This document shows, piece by piece, positions 49,111 through 62,335 of a stretch of DNA of 64,000 nucleotides. The stretch lies in assembly GCF_018139145.2 (NCBI RefSeq), contig NC_059478.1, positions 806,001 through 870,000 of the forward strand, in the 5' to 3' direction. The translations under genes and the position numbers were made by a program. The notes under the pieces were generated by a model. It searched no databases. It saw nothing but the letters and a program-made list of their open reading frames with translations, and was not told the origin of the DNA. The DNA is from Gymnogyps californianus. Its lineage: Eukaryota; Chordata; Aves; Accipitriformes; Cathartidae. Every line of letters starts with the position of its first letter. The stretch's first letter is position 1.

Positions 49111-50192
49111 AAAAAAAAAACCACGAAGCTGTTGTTTGTAGGATGCACAGAATTAGTAACAAATCAGCAGTGGAAGAATTTAAGGGCAAAAGTAATCTCA
49201 CACACAAATCCTATACATATTTATATATTTGAAAATACACAGGAAGGTGTTGAGGATGACTACAGATGGAAACAGTCTCTGCTTCAATGCCTTCTTTTTC
49301 TGCCCTTCCCAAAGATTTACCTTTTTACAAAAGAATACATTCTGGGGATGGATCAGCAGTCCTTATTTTCAAGCAGAATGAGAAGTCACAGGAAGTGGTC
49401 TGAGATGGGAGGGGGTCACGATGCAACAGATAGGAATTGCAACATTCTCTAGAGATACGTGTGCATGTCTGTGCATTTACACATGCTCATCTTGTCATCT
49501 GCTCCTGAAACACGCTGTACATAACGACACACACACCCTCTGATCTACGTAAATTCAAGGCAAGTCTTTTGTGGAACCCACCCCAACTATTTTAAAATAC
49601 ATTATCTAGCACTTTTCAAAAACTCCGTGGCCAAGACAACCTCTAATTACTGCCTCCTGTCATCTTCATTGTTTGCATTTTACCTGTCATTACTCCTCTA
49701 TGCAGTATGCTTTAAGAGCAAGCATTATTAATAGAGAGTGGATAAATGGTTTTAAAAAATTGATGAAGGCTGAGTAAGCTTCCTATGCCTGTTTGCTCAT
49801 TCATAGATTGGATAATGAATCAGCACCAATTCAACATGTAGTTGCATGAATTTCACACAAGATGCAACAAAACATGCATGCTGTACCAGAGGTATTTAAT
49901 TATATAGCATCTCTGTTAGTGAAGTCTTCAGTGATACGCTGCTGCTATTTAATTCAGTAGCTTTTCTATCCATCATAAGCTCCATATATTACTAGTATTT
50001 GACATAAACATTACAGTAGTTAGTATCACAGATTCAGAAGCATTAATGCAATAACATTTTTTATTATCACTGAAATACTTTTAAAGAAATGTTCATAACT
50101 AAATAATGAGTTGACATCACTTGGTAATCAGTCTTAGAAGAATTTCAGTATTAATACATGTACAAATTCAAAATCTGTCTCCTTAATGCTTT

Positions 50193-50224
50193 AAAAGTAC
50201 ACAATCTTTAAGTTGTGTACTTTT
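50193..50224. repeat. Perfect 12-bp inverted repeat (hairpin)
   Basis: Arms AAAAGTACACAA (50193-50204) and TTGTGTACTTTT (50213-50224) are exact reverse complements, separated by an 8-base loop. The stem is too short for a microRNA precursor and there is no T run that would make it a bacterial-type terminator. Confidence 0.85.
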
Positions 50225-50302
50225 GCAGTGGGAAAAAATGAACTGGAGAGAACTTGAAAAGGAAGCTCGAAGCATCTTTGTATATACAGGCATTTTAAAT
50301 TT

Positions 50303-50345
50303 TATATATATATATTAAATATAATAGTATAATATATATATTTTT
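50303..50345. repeat. TA-rich microsatellite
   Basis: Two TA runs (50303-50315 and 50332-50340) separated by AT-rich sequence. Confidence 0.85.
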
Positions 50346-51037
50346 GATCAATCTGATTCCTTTCCAGTGACAGACACTGTGCTTTAAAGTATTGTATATT
50401 TTCCAAGTTATTTTTATGAGTGATAAAAGCTATTCCTGACAAGAATGATTTAACATCCAGAGACGGGTTGAATTCCATTTGAAATAGGGAAGTCGCCCTC
50501 ATCTCTTTAGGTTTGTGGCAGAATTTTGGTAATATAGGCTCTCATCAGCAAAGCGGTACATGATTTATTGTATGTAGGGTACAAGTAAGTACCACACTAT
50601 TTTCCAGGTTAGAATATACACTGCATTAGCACAGTAAGATTAATAGAGATGGCTTGTTTTTTTTTAAAAAAGGTACACCAGAAATAACTGCTTGCTGTAA
50701 ATTTCACATTAACTATATATTTTCCTTTCTAATAAATATTTCTATAAACCATTGCAGTCTTGAAAAGTGCAAAACTGAGCCTAAAATGTGATTGGAGAAC
50801 TGTTTTGACTTGTCTGCTCAGAATGTCAATAGTTATGTTAAAGCATATCATACTTAGATATCCTGAGAAATATGATAGACAGAGCTTGGACTACATGATC
50901 TGAAACAGCATAATTAATTAATACCAATTGATGTATACCTTGTGTAAGGCAGCTCTAAGGAATCTCGTTCCATTGCATCCCTAATATTTTCAAAAGCAAA
51001 AAGATGTATAAAACTTCACTGAAAACATAAGCAAAAA

Positions 51038-51055
51038 TGTGTGTGTGTATGTGTA
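51038..51055. repeat. (TG)n microsatellite
   Basis: TGTGTGTGTGTATGTGTA, short and slightly interrupted. Confidence 0.75.
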
Positions 51056-53339
51056 TTTTTCTATACCAGACAAAACAACTTTGGTCATCACACAAAAGTT
51101 GGTTTTCAAAAGAATATGGGGTTCCTTTCCCCAATCAAAAAGAAATCTTTGTTCAGGCTCACAGTTCAAAGGCCACCTACATTCAGAAGAGTACATAAGC
51201 TTGTGCCTAGGTTCATACAGTTTAGGGAAACTTTAAAAAAAGGCTGGAAAGATGCCCTGAACTATAGCCTTCATGGTTTGCACCTCTCTTTCTCTCCCTT
51301 TCTTTAGCAGATTCACTCTTGTGTCACACTCTCTTACTTTCTCATCTTTTGACTGATAATTGTTAAGTCTTTTATGCACTGATACGTAATAGGACAAATG
51401 GGCTTGTGCTGAGCAGTTAAAAAAAAGCAGACTGAAGTTATCAGAGAAAGTTTCCTAATAGAGAGATTTTAACTGCCGAATCATTTCCCAAGGGAAGTAA
51501 CGGAAGTCTGGTACTAAAGCTATTGGAAACTAACCATGGCAAAGCCCCGCACACATAATTTAAGGAAGACTCCTGCACTGGCTCCCAAGGGATCACTGGC
51601 TTTTATATTAAATAACTACACTCTGTGGATAGATAGGACACAATTTACTAGCATTAACTAAGGAAAATGGACTTCTCTTTTGGATAGAGATGAGAATTTA
51701 ACCCATACAGTGGCATTATGTCAAAAACATGAAAAATTATATTAATGATTATAACAATGTCTCCCGACATTTTGGAGCTTCACAGTTAGCAGTGCATTAC
51801 AGTGAGCAAGATAGCTGACATGTCTTTTCAGTCTTTCTGCAAATTCTCTGGATACACATTGTATATATACATATACTGCGTACTGTACACAGACATACAA
51901 CATATATACACACATAAAACATCAGTTTGCCATGCAGACAGAATCTACTGAAGCTGACGGGGACTCGTTTTTATGGAATTCTACATCTTGAAATATTCCT
52001 TTTAAACCTCTTCATCGAGCCAAATGATTTGTAAAAATCTCTCAGGGTTGGTGCTTTTAGCTATACCATCTAATACATATAACTATGATGGCTCGTGCCA
52101 GAAGAGAAAAAAGGATGAAACTGGTTTATTCCATCTGTTAAAAAAACAAAAACTCTGGCTGGTTAGAGTTTACACTAAAACTAGGAGGGAAAACTTGCTA
52201 TATCAGTTTGATTTCTGCATTGTTAAGAAGTTATTAACCATTATCTCAGCTTTCTCTCTCTGAAAATGTGCAGTGGATTAATCTTGGTAAACCTTGTTTA
52301 AAATGTTAATTCAGACTTTTTTTAAGACAGGAAAGAAAAGAGGCAGAGGTCTAATCAATCCAAGTGACACCCAGCTTGTATTTATGTTTTCACAAGTAAG
52401 TAACAGTTTTCACCGAAACAAGAAGAGAAGAGAAAGAATATTTAATCCTAATGACATCCAGGGTGCAGCAATATTTTCCTGGATTGTGGTACCTAACAGA
52501 GATAGATAATGTTATTTTACCTTCTAATGGAAAACTGCAGAAAGATAAAAGGCAATTGGAAAGAAAAAAAAATTCTTTTCAGGAAGTGATGAATTTAACT
52601 CTCTTTAAAATATAGATAATTCTCTTAGTAACTCCTTAAGAGGAATGATCATGTTTTCTGCTGCACTGACAATGAGAGGTAATCCTAGGAGATTATATTT
52701 TAGCAAATCATTAATCACATAGTTCAATATCTTAAAATGCATGGTAAACACAGAAGATGAGCCAAGCAACCCAAATCTGTCACTGCTTAGTGGCCTTGGA
52801 AAGCCGATGGTTTTTTTTTCCCCAGGAGAGATTAATGGTTTTTTTTCAGATGTTTATTGTGAAGCCATGATATCTGAGATCAATAGCAAGCGTACAAATT
52901 TATGGGTATTTCAATAGATTTTCCCCCAATTCAAGTGTGGTAAGCTGAATTCGCATCAAATATACTTTCACAAGACAAGTGTAGCACATCGTTAACAGAT
53001 AAAAAGGAATGGGAATATATATACACCTTTTGTTATAATTAGGGTCTACTTGGCCTATCCCAGTGGTACATTTAAGTTTTGATAAGTGGATGAAGATCCA
53101 TAAAATGTCACAGCTACAGGAATGAATCTTAATAGAAAAAAATACAAAAAAGGAGACAGACTGAATGAGATGAAATGAAAAGGTGTCTCAATGACTGTAC
53201 TGAAATGATTTGTGCTAAAATATAACAGGATAAAATAAGAAATTAATGGAATGGTTTAATAAGTCTAATTGGAGGCCCAACTGATGCACAGAAAAAAGCC
53301 CAGGTGCACTACTGTACCTATTTTCTCAGCCTGTGCAGT

Positions 53340-54111
53340 TGCAGGGCTACAATCTTGTTGGGATCATGGAGATGTGGTGGGACAGCTCCCATGACTGGAG
53401 TGTTGCAATGGAGGGATACAAGCTCTTCAGGAAGGACAGGATGGGAAGAGGAGGAGGGGGGAGTTGCCCTTTATTTGAGAGAGCAGCTGGAGCGCATGGA
53501 GCTCTGCCTGGGGATGGATGAGGAGCCAACTGAGAGCTTATGGGCTAGGATTAAAGAGAGGACAGGTAAAGGCGACTGACATTATAGTTGGTGTCTGCTA
53601 TAGGCTGCCTGACCAGGATGAGGCCCTCTACAGACAGATAGGAGCAGCCTCATATTTGCAGGCCCTGGTCCTCATGGGGGACTTCAACCATCCTGATATC
53701 CATAGGAGGGACAACACAGCAGGACATAAGCAATCCAGAAGGTTCCTGGAGTGCATCGAAGACAACTTCCTCACCCAAGTGACAGAGGAGACAACAAGGA
53801 GACATGCTCTGTGGAACCTCATACTCACCAACAATGAGGACCTTGTTGGGGATGTGAAGGTCAAAGGCAGCCTTGGCTGCAGTGCCCATGAGATGGTGGA
53901 ATTCAGGATCCTGAGGAAAAGGAGGAGGGTAAAAAATAAGGTCACAGCTCTGGAATTCAGGAGTGTAGACTTTAGCATCTTCAAAAATCTGCTTGGAAGA
54001 GTCCTGTGGGATAGGGTCCTGGAGGGAAGAAGAGCCCAAGAAAGCTGGTTGATGTTCAAGGATTACCTGCTTCAAGCTCAAGTGCAGTCCATCCCACCAA
54101 GTGGGAAGTAA
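53340..54111 (+). pseudogene. CR1 endonuclease domain, frameshifted
   Basis: The first frame (to a stop at 53577-53579) carries LVGIMEMWWDSSHDWS, with the catalytic Glu kept in EMWWD, then GYKLFRKDRMGRGGGGVALY. A frameshift near 53560-53575 moves the protein into a second frame (to 54111) with TDIIVGVCYRLPDQDE, VLMGDFNHPDI (catalytic GDFN box intact) and KQSRRFLECIEDNFLTQV. The final box reads CSAHEMVEF, so the catalytic Asp of the SDH box is Ala. In contrast, the copy at 26964 keeps SDH but has lost GDFN. Confidence 0.92.
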
Positions 54112-54785
54112 GCAAAAATGCCAGGAGGCCTGCATGGATGAACAAGGAGCTCCTGGTCAAACTCAAACACAAAAAGGAAGTGTACAGAGGGTGGAAGCAA
54201 GCACAGGTAACCTAGGAGAAATACAGACATTGTCTGATTTTCCAGGGACAAAGTTAGGAAAGCCAAAGCCCAAATGAAATTGAATCTGGTCAGGGATGTC
54301 AAAGACAAGAAGAGGGACTTTCATAAGTACATAGGTGACAAAAGACCAACTAGGGAAAATGTGAGCCCACTGCTCAACAAGGTGGGAGACCTGGATACAC
54401 AGAACATGGAAAAGGCTGAGGTACTGAGTATATTCTTTGCCTCAGTCTTTACTAGTGAGACCAGCCTTCAGGAATCCCAGGTCCCAGAGAAGAGGGGAAA
54501 GTCTGGAGCAAGCAAGATGTACCCTTGGTGGAAGAGGATCAAGTCAGGGAATACTTTAGCAAACTGGACATGCATAGGTCCATAGGCCCTGATGGGATGC
54601 ACCCACGGGTGGTGACTGAGCTGGCAGATGTCATTGCAAGGCCACTCTCAATGATCTTTGAACAATCATGGCAACTGGGAGAGATGTCCAAGGACTGGAG
54701 GAAAGCAAATGCCCCTCCTATCTTTAAGAAGGGCACTCAGGGAATTACAAGCCAGTCAGCCTCACCTCAGTCTCTGGGAAGATGA
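54112..54785 (+). pseudogene. CR1 linker and start of reverse transcriptase, broken
   Basis: Several short frames. One (54274-54585) holds MEKAEVLSIFFASVFTSETS; another (54525-54785) holds HRSIGPDGMHPRVVTELADV, RPLSMIFEQSWQLGEMSKDW and PPIFKKGTQG, the first RT motifs. There is no catalytic YLDFSKAFD or FADD box, because the element ends first. At least three frameshifts or stops separate these pieces. Confidence 0.88.
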
Positions 54786-57700
54786 TGGATCTTGTTCTAA
54801 ATCCTTCCAGAGTGACAGGCAAATGTAAACAGAAGAATACTTAAGGTAAAAGGAGAAAGACGTTTCCCTATAGGTTGTAGAGCTGTTGTGTAAAACACTA
54901 AGAATGCTTATATATCGGTGAAGAAGTTTTCCTGCTTGATTGCTTTGCCCATCCTGCTAATTTCTTGGTAAGTGAATGGCATGGTGTTGGCTAATTCCGG
55001 AACCTATCTTGCAAATTCCTATGCAGTTCCAGCCCTCTTTGAAACAGAAAAACTCTGCCTTCAGTCAATTGCCCGTTTGTCCATTTTATATTTGACTTGC
55101 GGCTGTAATAGAAGCAGCAACATCTTCAGTAGTCCTAAGCAAACCAGTTCCATCCACAGAAAAGGAGCAGCTCCTGCCTTGCACAACCAACATACGGATT
55201 TTGCCCCATGTAGAGAAGGGTATTGTATTCCATTTTCTGGCCATATCCAAGAGCAGAAAGAGAGTGAGCCCAGGATCTGGGTGGAAGGATGAGAAGGAGT
55301 TCACTACAGTCATAGAGATGTGAGTTGTAGACTACAAAAGTGATATAGAAGATGGCAGCAAATGTGTTGAGAATAAAGGCAAAAGCACTGTAGCAGTAAA
55401 TCTGGGAGTGCCACCATTAACTTAAATGCACGATAGAAGGAGTAGGGACAGTTAAAAGTAAGAGACCGTAAGTCTTAAAATACACTTTAAAAACCTCATT
55501 GTTTGGCGTCTAATAATTTTTCAACATTTTGACTGGAAATAGTGCTTTACATACCCCCAGCCTCTCTGTGGGTTGTCTGTACCCATGTCCCCGTAATCCT
55601 ACTCTCTTGCAGCTGAAATGCAACAGCCAGGGGCCTTTCAAAACCTTTCATTAAATGTATAAATGTTGTTGCTATTATATATTTAAAGGGAAAAGTAGTT
55701 TAAAGATGTAAATTTTTGAGCTGTAGAGATGTTCTCTGCAGCATAAAAAAGGTAGATAAAGGTGAAGTATAAGCAAAACACAGAAATGGAGGACTACATC
55801 TTTGATGTCTTTAATGCTATCCTCCTCCAAATTGTTAATGATAGTCCAGTACCAGAAACGAAACAAAGTACTAGAGAAATCCCAAGACATTAGATATGCA
55901 ATGCAAACAGACTACTCTGACCTTTTTATAAATCACAAGAAACAAGACACTAGGTGCCTAAATTAGCTACAGCTACTCAGAGCATTGGCTAATTCCAGTC
56001 AGCCATGGGTGAATTTTAATTTACAGCATATCTAAATATGACTGACAAATTCTTGGAAAGCCCTAATGTGTCAATTATTCTTCAATTTTGTTTTTGGAAA
56101 ACAAAACTCTAAAGTTCATAGAGAAGATGACAGCTTACAAAAATCCAAAGTTTAAAACTAAGCATTTTTTAATTGGTAGTTCTTCACAATTAATTGATAT
56201 TTTCAAGTTCTGTACAATTTATAATAACAGCAATCAGAAGCAGCTGAAATGCAGTTTAGTGATTAGGAAAACAACGATATAGTGACAGTTCTGCATGTTT
56301 ATTTATGGCTTTGTTTGTAACAGTCAGACCCACCCAAAAATATGTACCAAAATTAAATACTGTTTTTTTCAAGAGAGAAAAAGGAAATGAAGTGTCATAC
56401 TGTAGGTAAATGTTAAAAATGGCAGCCTGTTTCCACTAAACTCTTAAGTTCAAGCTTCCATTTGAAACAGAATACAGACATAATTTGAATTTTCTGAATG
56501 TAGAAAAAATGTATCTCTTTTCCGTTTGAGTAAGGATTTTTGGTAGAACACAAGAGAACACAGTGAGAAATGGGTGCTTTCTTTAGATACTTTTAAAAAT
56601 GCTGCTGTCTGCTTCTTTCACAATCTATGCAATCTTCTTTTTTCTGAGTGCAGAACAAATAGAAATATTTCTGATGAAATCTTTTTATGTAAAGAAAACA
56701 AAAGTCAAAATTAATAACAGATTTCTCTCAGAAACAGCAATTCTATCAAATTCTGCCAGAATTGGTTCAAATACAGCTGAAGTTCACAGCTAACATGATC
56801 AGTATTGTTTGGTGAATATAATTTATATAGGCTTTGATGCAGCAAGGCGAGGCCAAGAATCATGATAATCTGTGAGTTCTGACCTCATCTAGAGCAAATA
56901 GCCCGTACCCTGAGATGTGATGTCTGGCTCCATCTGAATCTCTACTGGTTTGCTTTGAGAATAGAAAACCCAAATCTCCATACTTTGTTGTGGCCTCGGA
57001 TATAGTCCAACTCACATCACCGAATTACCCTTGGAGTTAGTGTTCTCTTTTCTCTTCCTGTTATTACTATGTCAGGCTCTGGTTTAATTTTGAGTAGTGT
57101 TAAACCACGACAAGTAGCAAAAAAAAGCAATCTGAGGTCAACAACAGACCCCAGATATAGATGAGCAGGAGATCACTGAAAAATATGTGGGTGTCACTAT
57201 TAGATAGAAACTCTTCATGTTTTAGTACTTGGGTACTTTTCTAAAGGATTTCAGTGAGGACATGAAAGGCTGAACAGGCCTAGAAATCCAACAGACCCAT
57301 TTCCCACTAGAAGTAGACTCTCTGGCTTAAATTTGAGCGTCATGTGTTGCCAGGCTTACTTTGAGGATTCACTGAATAGCCTCAGGGTCTTTTCTCCTTT
57401 TAAGAATATATATAGACAAGTTCTATAATCAGTTTCTGCTGCATTTGAACCACTTAACAGATGCACAGACTGTGCTGGCTCCAGATTTTATCATCAATTC
57501 CCCCTCTCCCCTAAAGAGAGGACAAGCACCTTATTTCAGCCTGCATTAGTGACCATGCCACGGTCATTACTTGTCTCAGTTTGTCAGCAATCCAGATTCC
57601 CTTCTGACTTGCTACTCTTCCCATTTAGTTTTGGATGAGTTTCCTTCACTTCTCTAATTCATAATGAATTATGCTGACAGTAGTATGTATACGTTAACAA

Positions 57701-60640
57701 AATAATGCATACGGGAATTAGAGGTAAGCCATATGCCAAATTCTGGCTATAATTCTTCAGTACTGCATACTAGATGATATTCAGTCTCTTCTCCAGCCAT
57801 TTAATATACTGTTTTAATTACTTTTGTTCACTGTTTTGGATACAGAAAAAAGCATCTTAAATGGAAGGTGAAGAGAGAAAGCAATTCCAAATGTTTTATA
57901 ACTTTAAAAATGTACTATTCAGCCTCTAACGTGTCAGTTGCAACAGAAAAGAATTCATTTCTGTTTTTGCTAAAGGTAATTTTAGCTCTTGCAGGTGTAT
58001 TTTCATGTGGTTATATACTGTGTTTTATAAGATGACATTCATTTAGGGAACACAGGACATGAAAGCTGGAGATGACTGTGCAATAAGGATTCTACAAGTC
58101 ATAAAAAGACAAGATTTACTAAAATCACAAATATGTGCTCTCTAGCAACAATAGATAGATGCCAATGATGAGCAGCACCACCACATATTGATCTACAAAA
58201 AAATATTTGGAGCTTGGTTCTCTGTGGGAGCTAACAACTGATAAATTCAGTCCATGACGATGAAAATAAGTGTTCTACTCAATATACAACACTCATATCT
58301 CTTTAATTGGGCCCAGGGTTTTTTGTTGGGGTTTTTTTTAGAAAAATCACTTTTCTGCACAGTATTTAAAAAAATCATTGGAGTGGTAGTGCTAATACTC
58401 CAGCTCTGAGTCTTTTTGTGATCACATTCCAAAAGAAAAAAACCTCTGTCAGAGAGAAGAGCTCAATAAAGAGAGGCAAGTGACACCCTAAAGGGCTGTG
58501 GTTCAATTTTAGTTCTTTCCAGCCACACATACTTAATACTCAATGGTTGAGAAAAGGGTTGATTCAGCTCTTGCACTGGGAGGGAGAGGACAGAATTAGC
58601 AATAAGGGATAAGAAGTCATTTGATCATTTATTCCCTCTTGCATGGACACATACATACAATTAAAGATTTTCCTTATTCACAATCAGGCAGCAATTCCTT
58701 GAATACTTTTAACATGAATATTTCTGTCTATAATCCTGAAATGGAACACCAGATCAATTAAAAAATTCAAATCTGGATCTAAACTTTCTCTCTCAGATAT
58801 ATTACTAGATTAACATGTCCATATTTAAAAATTTCCTTAAAAAAACTCTCAGGCTGATCCATCTAAAGTAAAGTGATCCAAACAGGTCTAAAAGAACTGA
58901 CATATGGCACCACAGGTTGACATATTCTTATTAAAAAGCAGCTACAGTTTTCTCAAAAGAAAATTTATATTAGAAGCAATGGAATAGGGAGACATCATAA
59001 AGTTTTTAATAGAATTACTGGATGCCACGTGATGTGGAGTTCTTTAAAGCTACAATGATAATGACATCTAAAAATAAATCAATATACCAATCTCTCTGTC
59101 ATTTTCCATAATCTTTAATATAGCCAACTGAAATCATAATTTATCTGAAAATTTAGAAGTAGAATAGACAATAAAATATCTTCCAAGTGGGTAATGGTCT
59201 AAGCTATAAAACCAACATCTACATTGGGATCTTCATGCAGCTGTTGAAACGTATGCTATTTTTTGTTTTATTTCTAAAGTCAGAGTCTGCTACAAAGGCC
59301 CCAACTATATAAACCATATAGGCACATCTGAGCTGACAAGTATGAAAAATCCTGTAACTTTAACTGGGCCACTGGTAAGCTGGTTGTTAAGCAACAATTA
59401 ACTATTTGCTATTTCAAAGTCTAACTTCAGTTTAAAAGCATAATCTCAAGTTTGGAAAACATTAGGATCCATACTTTTGGTCTTGAGCTATTTCTTTTTT
59501 AAAAGAGTTCAAAACTTGATCCAACAATGTCCAGTTCCTGTTTTTAGTGGTTTGCACCCAAAATACAACAATAAACAAAGGTTAAGAAAAGTTCAAAAGT
59601 GCATGTCCATAATACAAATGATCACAAAATTGCCTGTGACGCCAATCTCATAATTAGCAGACACAGTGATCATCTTGAGCAAATTAATCTGATTTGCCTT
59701 ACAATTTCACAATCCTTCTAGTTTAATCTTATTACAGGTTTTGGTTTTTTTCAGTATTCATATCTATTATTTTATGATCATATGTTGCTAAGCTACATTT
59801 GGGGATTCAGTAGATTATTTCTGATTAGAACAAGATTAACATCTCTGCTGTAACTTACTTTATTAATGTATTTTTTGGTATTGCATCAGTCTCATGATCA
59901 CTGCACATTTTTGTCTCAGGACTTTTTTCTCAAAGGAAATGATAGCAAAGATATTGAACTGACTTAGTGACTATTCCTCTTCATCATTATATTGTGGAAA
60001 TGGTATCTAGTGAAAACTGTTTCTTAAATGCAACTTAGGTAGAAAATGTAGACCTTTGTAGTACATCTGAGCGTGAGAAAATGGGGAAATCATTTTAAAA
60101 GCATAAATATACTTAAATACACCTTAGACTGGGGAAGTTCTGGCCAATACATTTCAAAGAATTCTTCACGAGCTAACAAGCTGATGAAGTTTTCCAAAGT
60201 GCCTGAATTATTTGGGTGTCTCATATAAAGGCTTTGGAAGTCATGATATCTTGTGTATGCAGGTGCTTACATGAAGTAACAAGTACCTATGTTAGATACT
60301 TGTTTCATTTTCATTTTACTTGTCCTTTCTTGAATTAATTCAACAGTGGAAGTTCATACACCTCTATTCAGAGAGGACTATTTATGGACTGATTGGTCAT
60401 TTGAGTTGTTAATCTACTTATCAATATCCCCTGCACAACAGATAAGTATTCTTTTTCTTTATCTCTTCTCTCTCTTTCACTCAGTCCCTTTTCTTATCTA
60501 CTTCAATAACCACCATAGTCTGGAAGTAGAATAAAATTAAAGCTATATTCTTGGCCAATACTAAGTATGAAAACACAGAATGAAAACAAACTGTTGTGGA
60601 AGTTATTTTTCTTTACTCTATTACCTCTCATTTGCAATAA
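54786..60640. other. AT-rich gene-free stretch
   Basis: Nothing firmly recognised. A 14-base match to the LTR end at 57099-57112 is listed separately. Short open frames show no motifs. Confidence 0.55.
57099..57112 (+). other. 14-base match to the LTR 3' end (possible remnant)
   Basis: GTTAAACCACGACA is identical to the last 14 bases of LTRs 2, 3 and 4. The sequence to its left (GGTTTAATTTTGAGTAGT) matches the family only loosely. It could be the stump of a deleted LTR or the end of a related family. Confidence 0.35.
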
Positions 60641-61348
60641 GAATCATAGAATCATAGAATGGTTTGGGTTGGAAGCAACCTTAAAGATCATCTAGTTCCA
60701 ACGCCCCTGCCCAGGGCAGGGGCACCTTTCACTAGACCAGGTTGCTCAAAGCCCCATCCAACCTGGCCTTGAACACTTCTAGGGATGGGGCATCCACAAC
60801 TTCTCTGTGAAACCTGTTTCAGTGTCTCACTACCCTCACTGTAAAAAATGTCTTCCTTATAGCCAATCTAAACCTATCCTCTTTCAGTTTAAAACCATTG
60901 CCCCTTGTCCTGTCACTACAGACCTTGGTATAAAAATCTCTCTGCATCTTTCTTGTAAGGCTCCTTTATATATTGAAAGGCCACAATAAGGGCTCCCTGG
61001 AGCTTTCTGTTCTCCAGGCTGAACAACCCCAACTTTTTCAGCCTTTCTTCACAAGAGAGGTGTTCCAGCCCTTGGATCATTTTCATGGCCCTCCTCTGGA
61101 CCTGCTCTAACAGGTCCATGTCTTTCTTGTACTGGATGCAGTACTGCAGGTGGGGTCTCAGGAGAGTGGAGCAGAGGGGGACAATCACTTCCTGGAGTAG
61201 AGGGGGACAATCACTTCCCTCAACCTGCTGGCCATGCTTCTTTTGATGCAGCCCAGGATATGATTTGCTTTCTGGGCTGCAAGTGTACATTGCTGGCTTA
61301 TGTCCAGTTTTTCATCCACCAGTATCCCCAAGTCCTTCTCCTTAAGGC
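60641..61348 (-). mobile_element. CR1 LINE, 5'-truncated, minus strand, with internal duplication
   Basis: The plus strand starts GAATCATAGAATCATAGAAT, the reversed CR1 tail with two repeat units, followed by GGTTTGGGTTGG, ACCTTAAAGATCATCTAG and the GGGCAGGGGCACC block. Coding sequence of the C-terminal region follows. A 26-bp tandem duplication is visible: AGAGGGGGACAATCACTTCC occurs at 61173-61192 and again at 61199-61218. Same subfamily as 37613-38412. Confidence 0.95.
60916..61290 (-). pseudogene. CR1 ORF2 C-terminal fragment
   Basis: The frame includes [40 protein letters not shown] and [20 protein letters not shown], the CR1 C-terminal motifs. The LWGP-type stretch normally found after HLQYC is deleted, so CIQYKKDMD follows directly. 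The upstream part is disrupted by the 26-bp duplication, which shifts the frame. Non-functional. Confidence 0.9.
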
Positions 61349-62104
61349 AATGGCTTAATTAATACATTTACTAAAGAACAAAATCACAACGAAAATTGGA
61401 GTCTTTTGGCATCAGATGATGTATTTCCCAGGTCTTGAAGTGTTGGAGAAGTTGGTAGAAGTTATTTCCTAGCAGGTTTATCAAGTTACTAAGTTAGTAA
61501 AAAGCAACTGCAGTTACCTTTTCTTAGACTTTTGGTATATCAGTGACATAGCCATTGATATTATGATAATATCAAACTGGCCTTCCTCAGTACATCACCT
61601 GGACAAATCTGCAGTCAGTCCGTACTTTAAGAATTAATGTTAGCTCTAACAAGAGACCAAATCAAACATGGACAGCTTCCAGGAAAGCTATTTCCTGTTT
61701 CTATGTAGTGGACATTATTTACAGCTCCAACACGTTATACACCGTTAGAGTAGTAAATCTGCTTATTCACAGAAAGAATAATAGGTGCCAAGTAAACAGG
61801 AATACTTACAGGTAAGTATTATATAAGCATTACTTTTGCTTGGAACCCTAAGGTTAGATATTAACAAACATATTCTAATAAACTGAAAAATGTCCAGAGG
61901 ACATGCTAAATATAGATAAAAAGCCTTATTTTCAGCCTAATTGAGTTCCTTTGTGTTTTAATTGTATGCTACTTTCAAAGAATGGAGCGATAGTAATAGT
62001 GGCATACTGTTGCCTTTCATCAACATCACATTTCATTTGTAGGTATAACTGTTTCTTTTCTTCCTCTTATCCAGTTTGCAACTTTGTTCATTCTTATCTT
62101 AGAA
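61349..62104. other. gene-free spacer
   Basis: AT-rich spacer between two CR1 copies; nothing recognised. Confidence 0.6.
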
Positions 62105-62335
62105 ACACAAAATCACGGAATAGTTGAGGTTGGAAGGGACCTTTGGAGATTGTCAACTTCAACCTCCTTCATTAAGCAGGTTGCCCAGGGCTGTGGTCAG
62201 TCAGGTTTTGAATATCTCCAAAGGTTGCCTCTCTTGGCAACCTATTCCAATATTTGACCACTTTAGCAGTAAAAAAAAAAGTGTTTCCTTACGTTTAGAT
62301 GGAATTTCTCATATTTCAGTTTGTGCCCAATATGT
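62105..62335 (-). mobile_element. CR1 LINE 3' end, minus strand
   Basis: The plus strand reads AAAATCACGGAATAGTTGAGG, then TTGGAAGGGACCTTTGGAGA, a GCAGGTTGCCCAGGGCTG block, GCAACCTATTCCAATATTTGACC and GTTTCCTTACGTTTAGATGG. These are the reversed blocks of an older CR1 subfamily. About 230 bp, with no useful coding part. Confidence 0.9.

Larger units (their letters stand above)
49111..53319. other. AT-rich gene-free stretch
   Basis: No gene or transposon recognised. It holds a perfect 12-bp inverted repeat (50193-50224), TA-rich microsatellites (50303-50345 and about 51860-51920) and a TG run (51038-51055). Confidence 0.55.
53320..54785 (+). mobile_element. CR1 LINE lacking its 3' half
   Basis: Begins in the endonuclease (GGCTACAATCTTGTTGGGAT codes for GYNLVGI) and continues through the linker into the start of the RT. 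CR1 similarity stops near 54785, just after the NYKPVSLTS-like segment. No CR1 3' end follows in the next several hundred bases. CR1 copies normally keep the 3' end and lose the 5' end, so this one must have lost its 3' half through later deletion or rearrangement. Its protein differs noticeably from the CR1 at 26955-30358, which suggests another subfamily. Confidence 0.93.
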
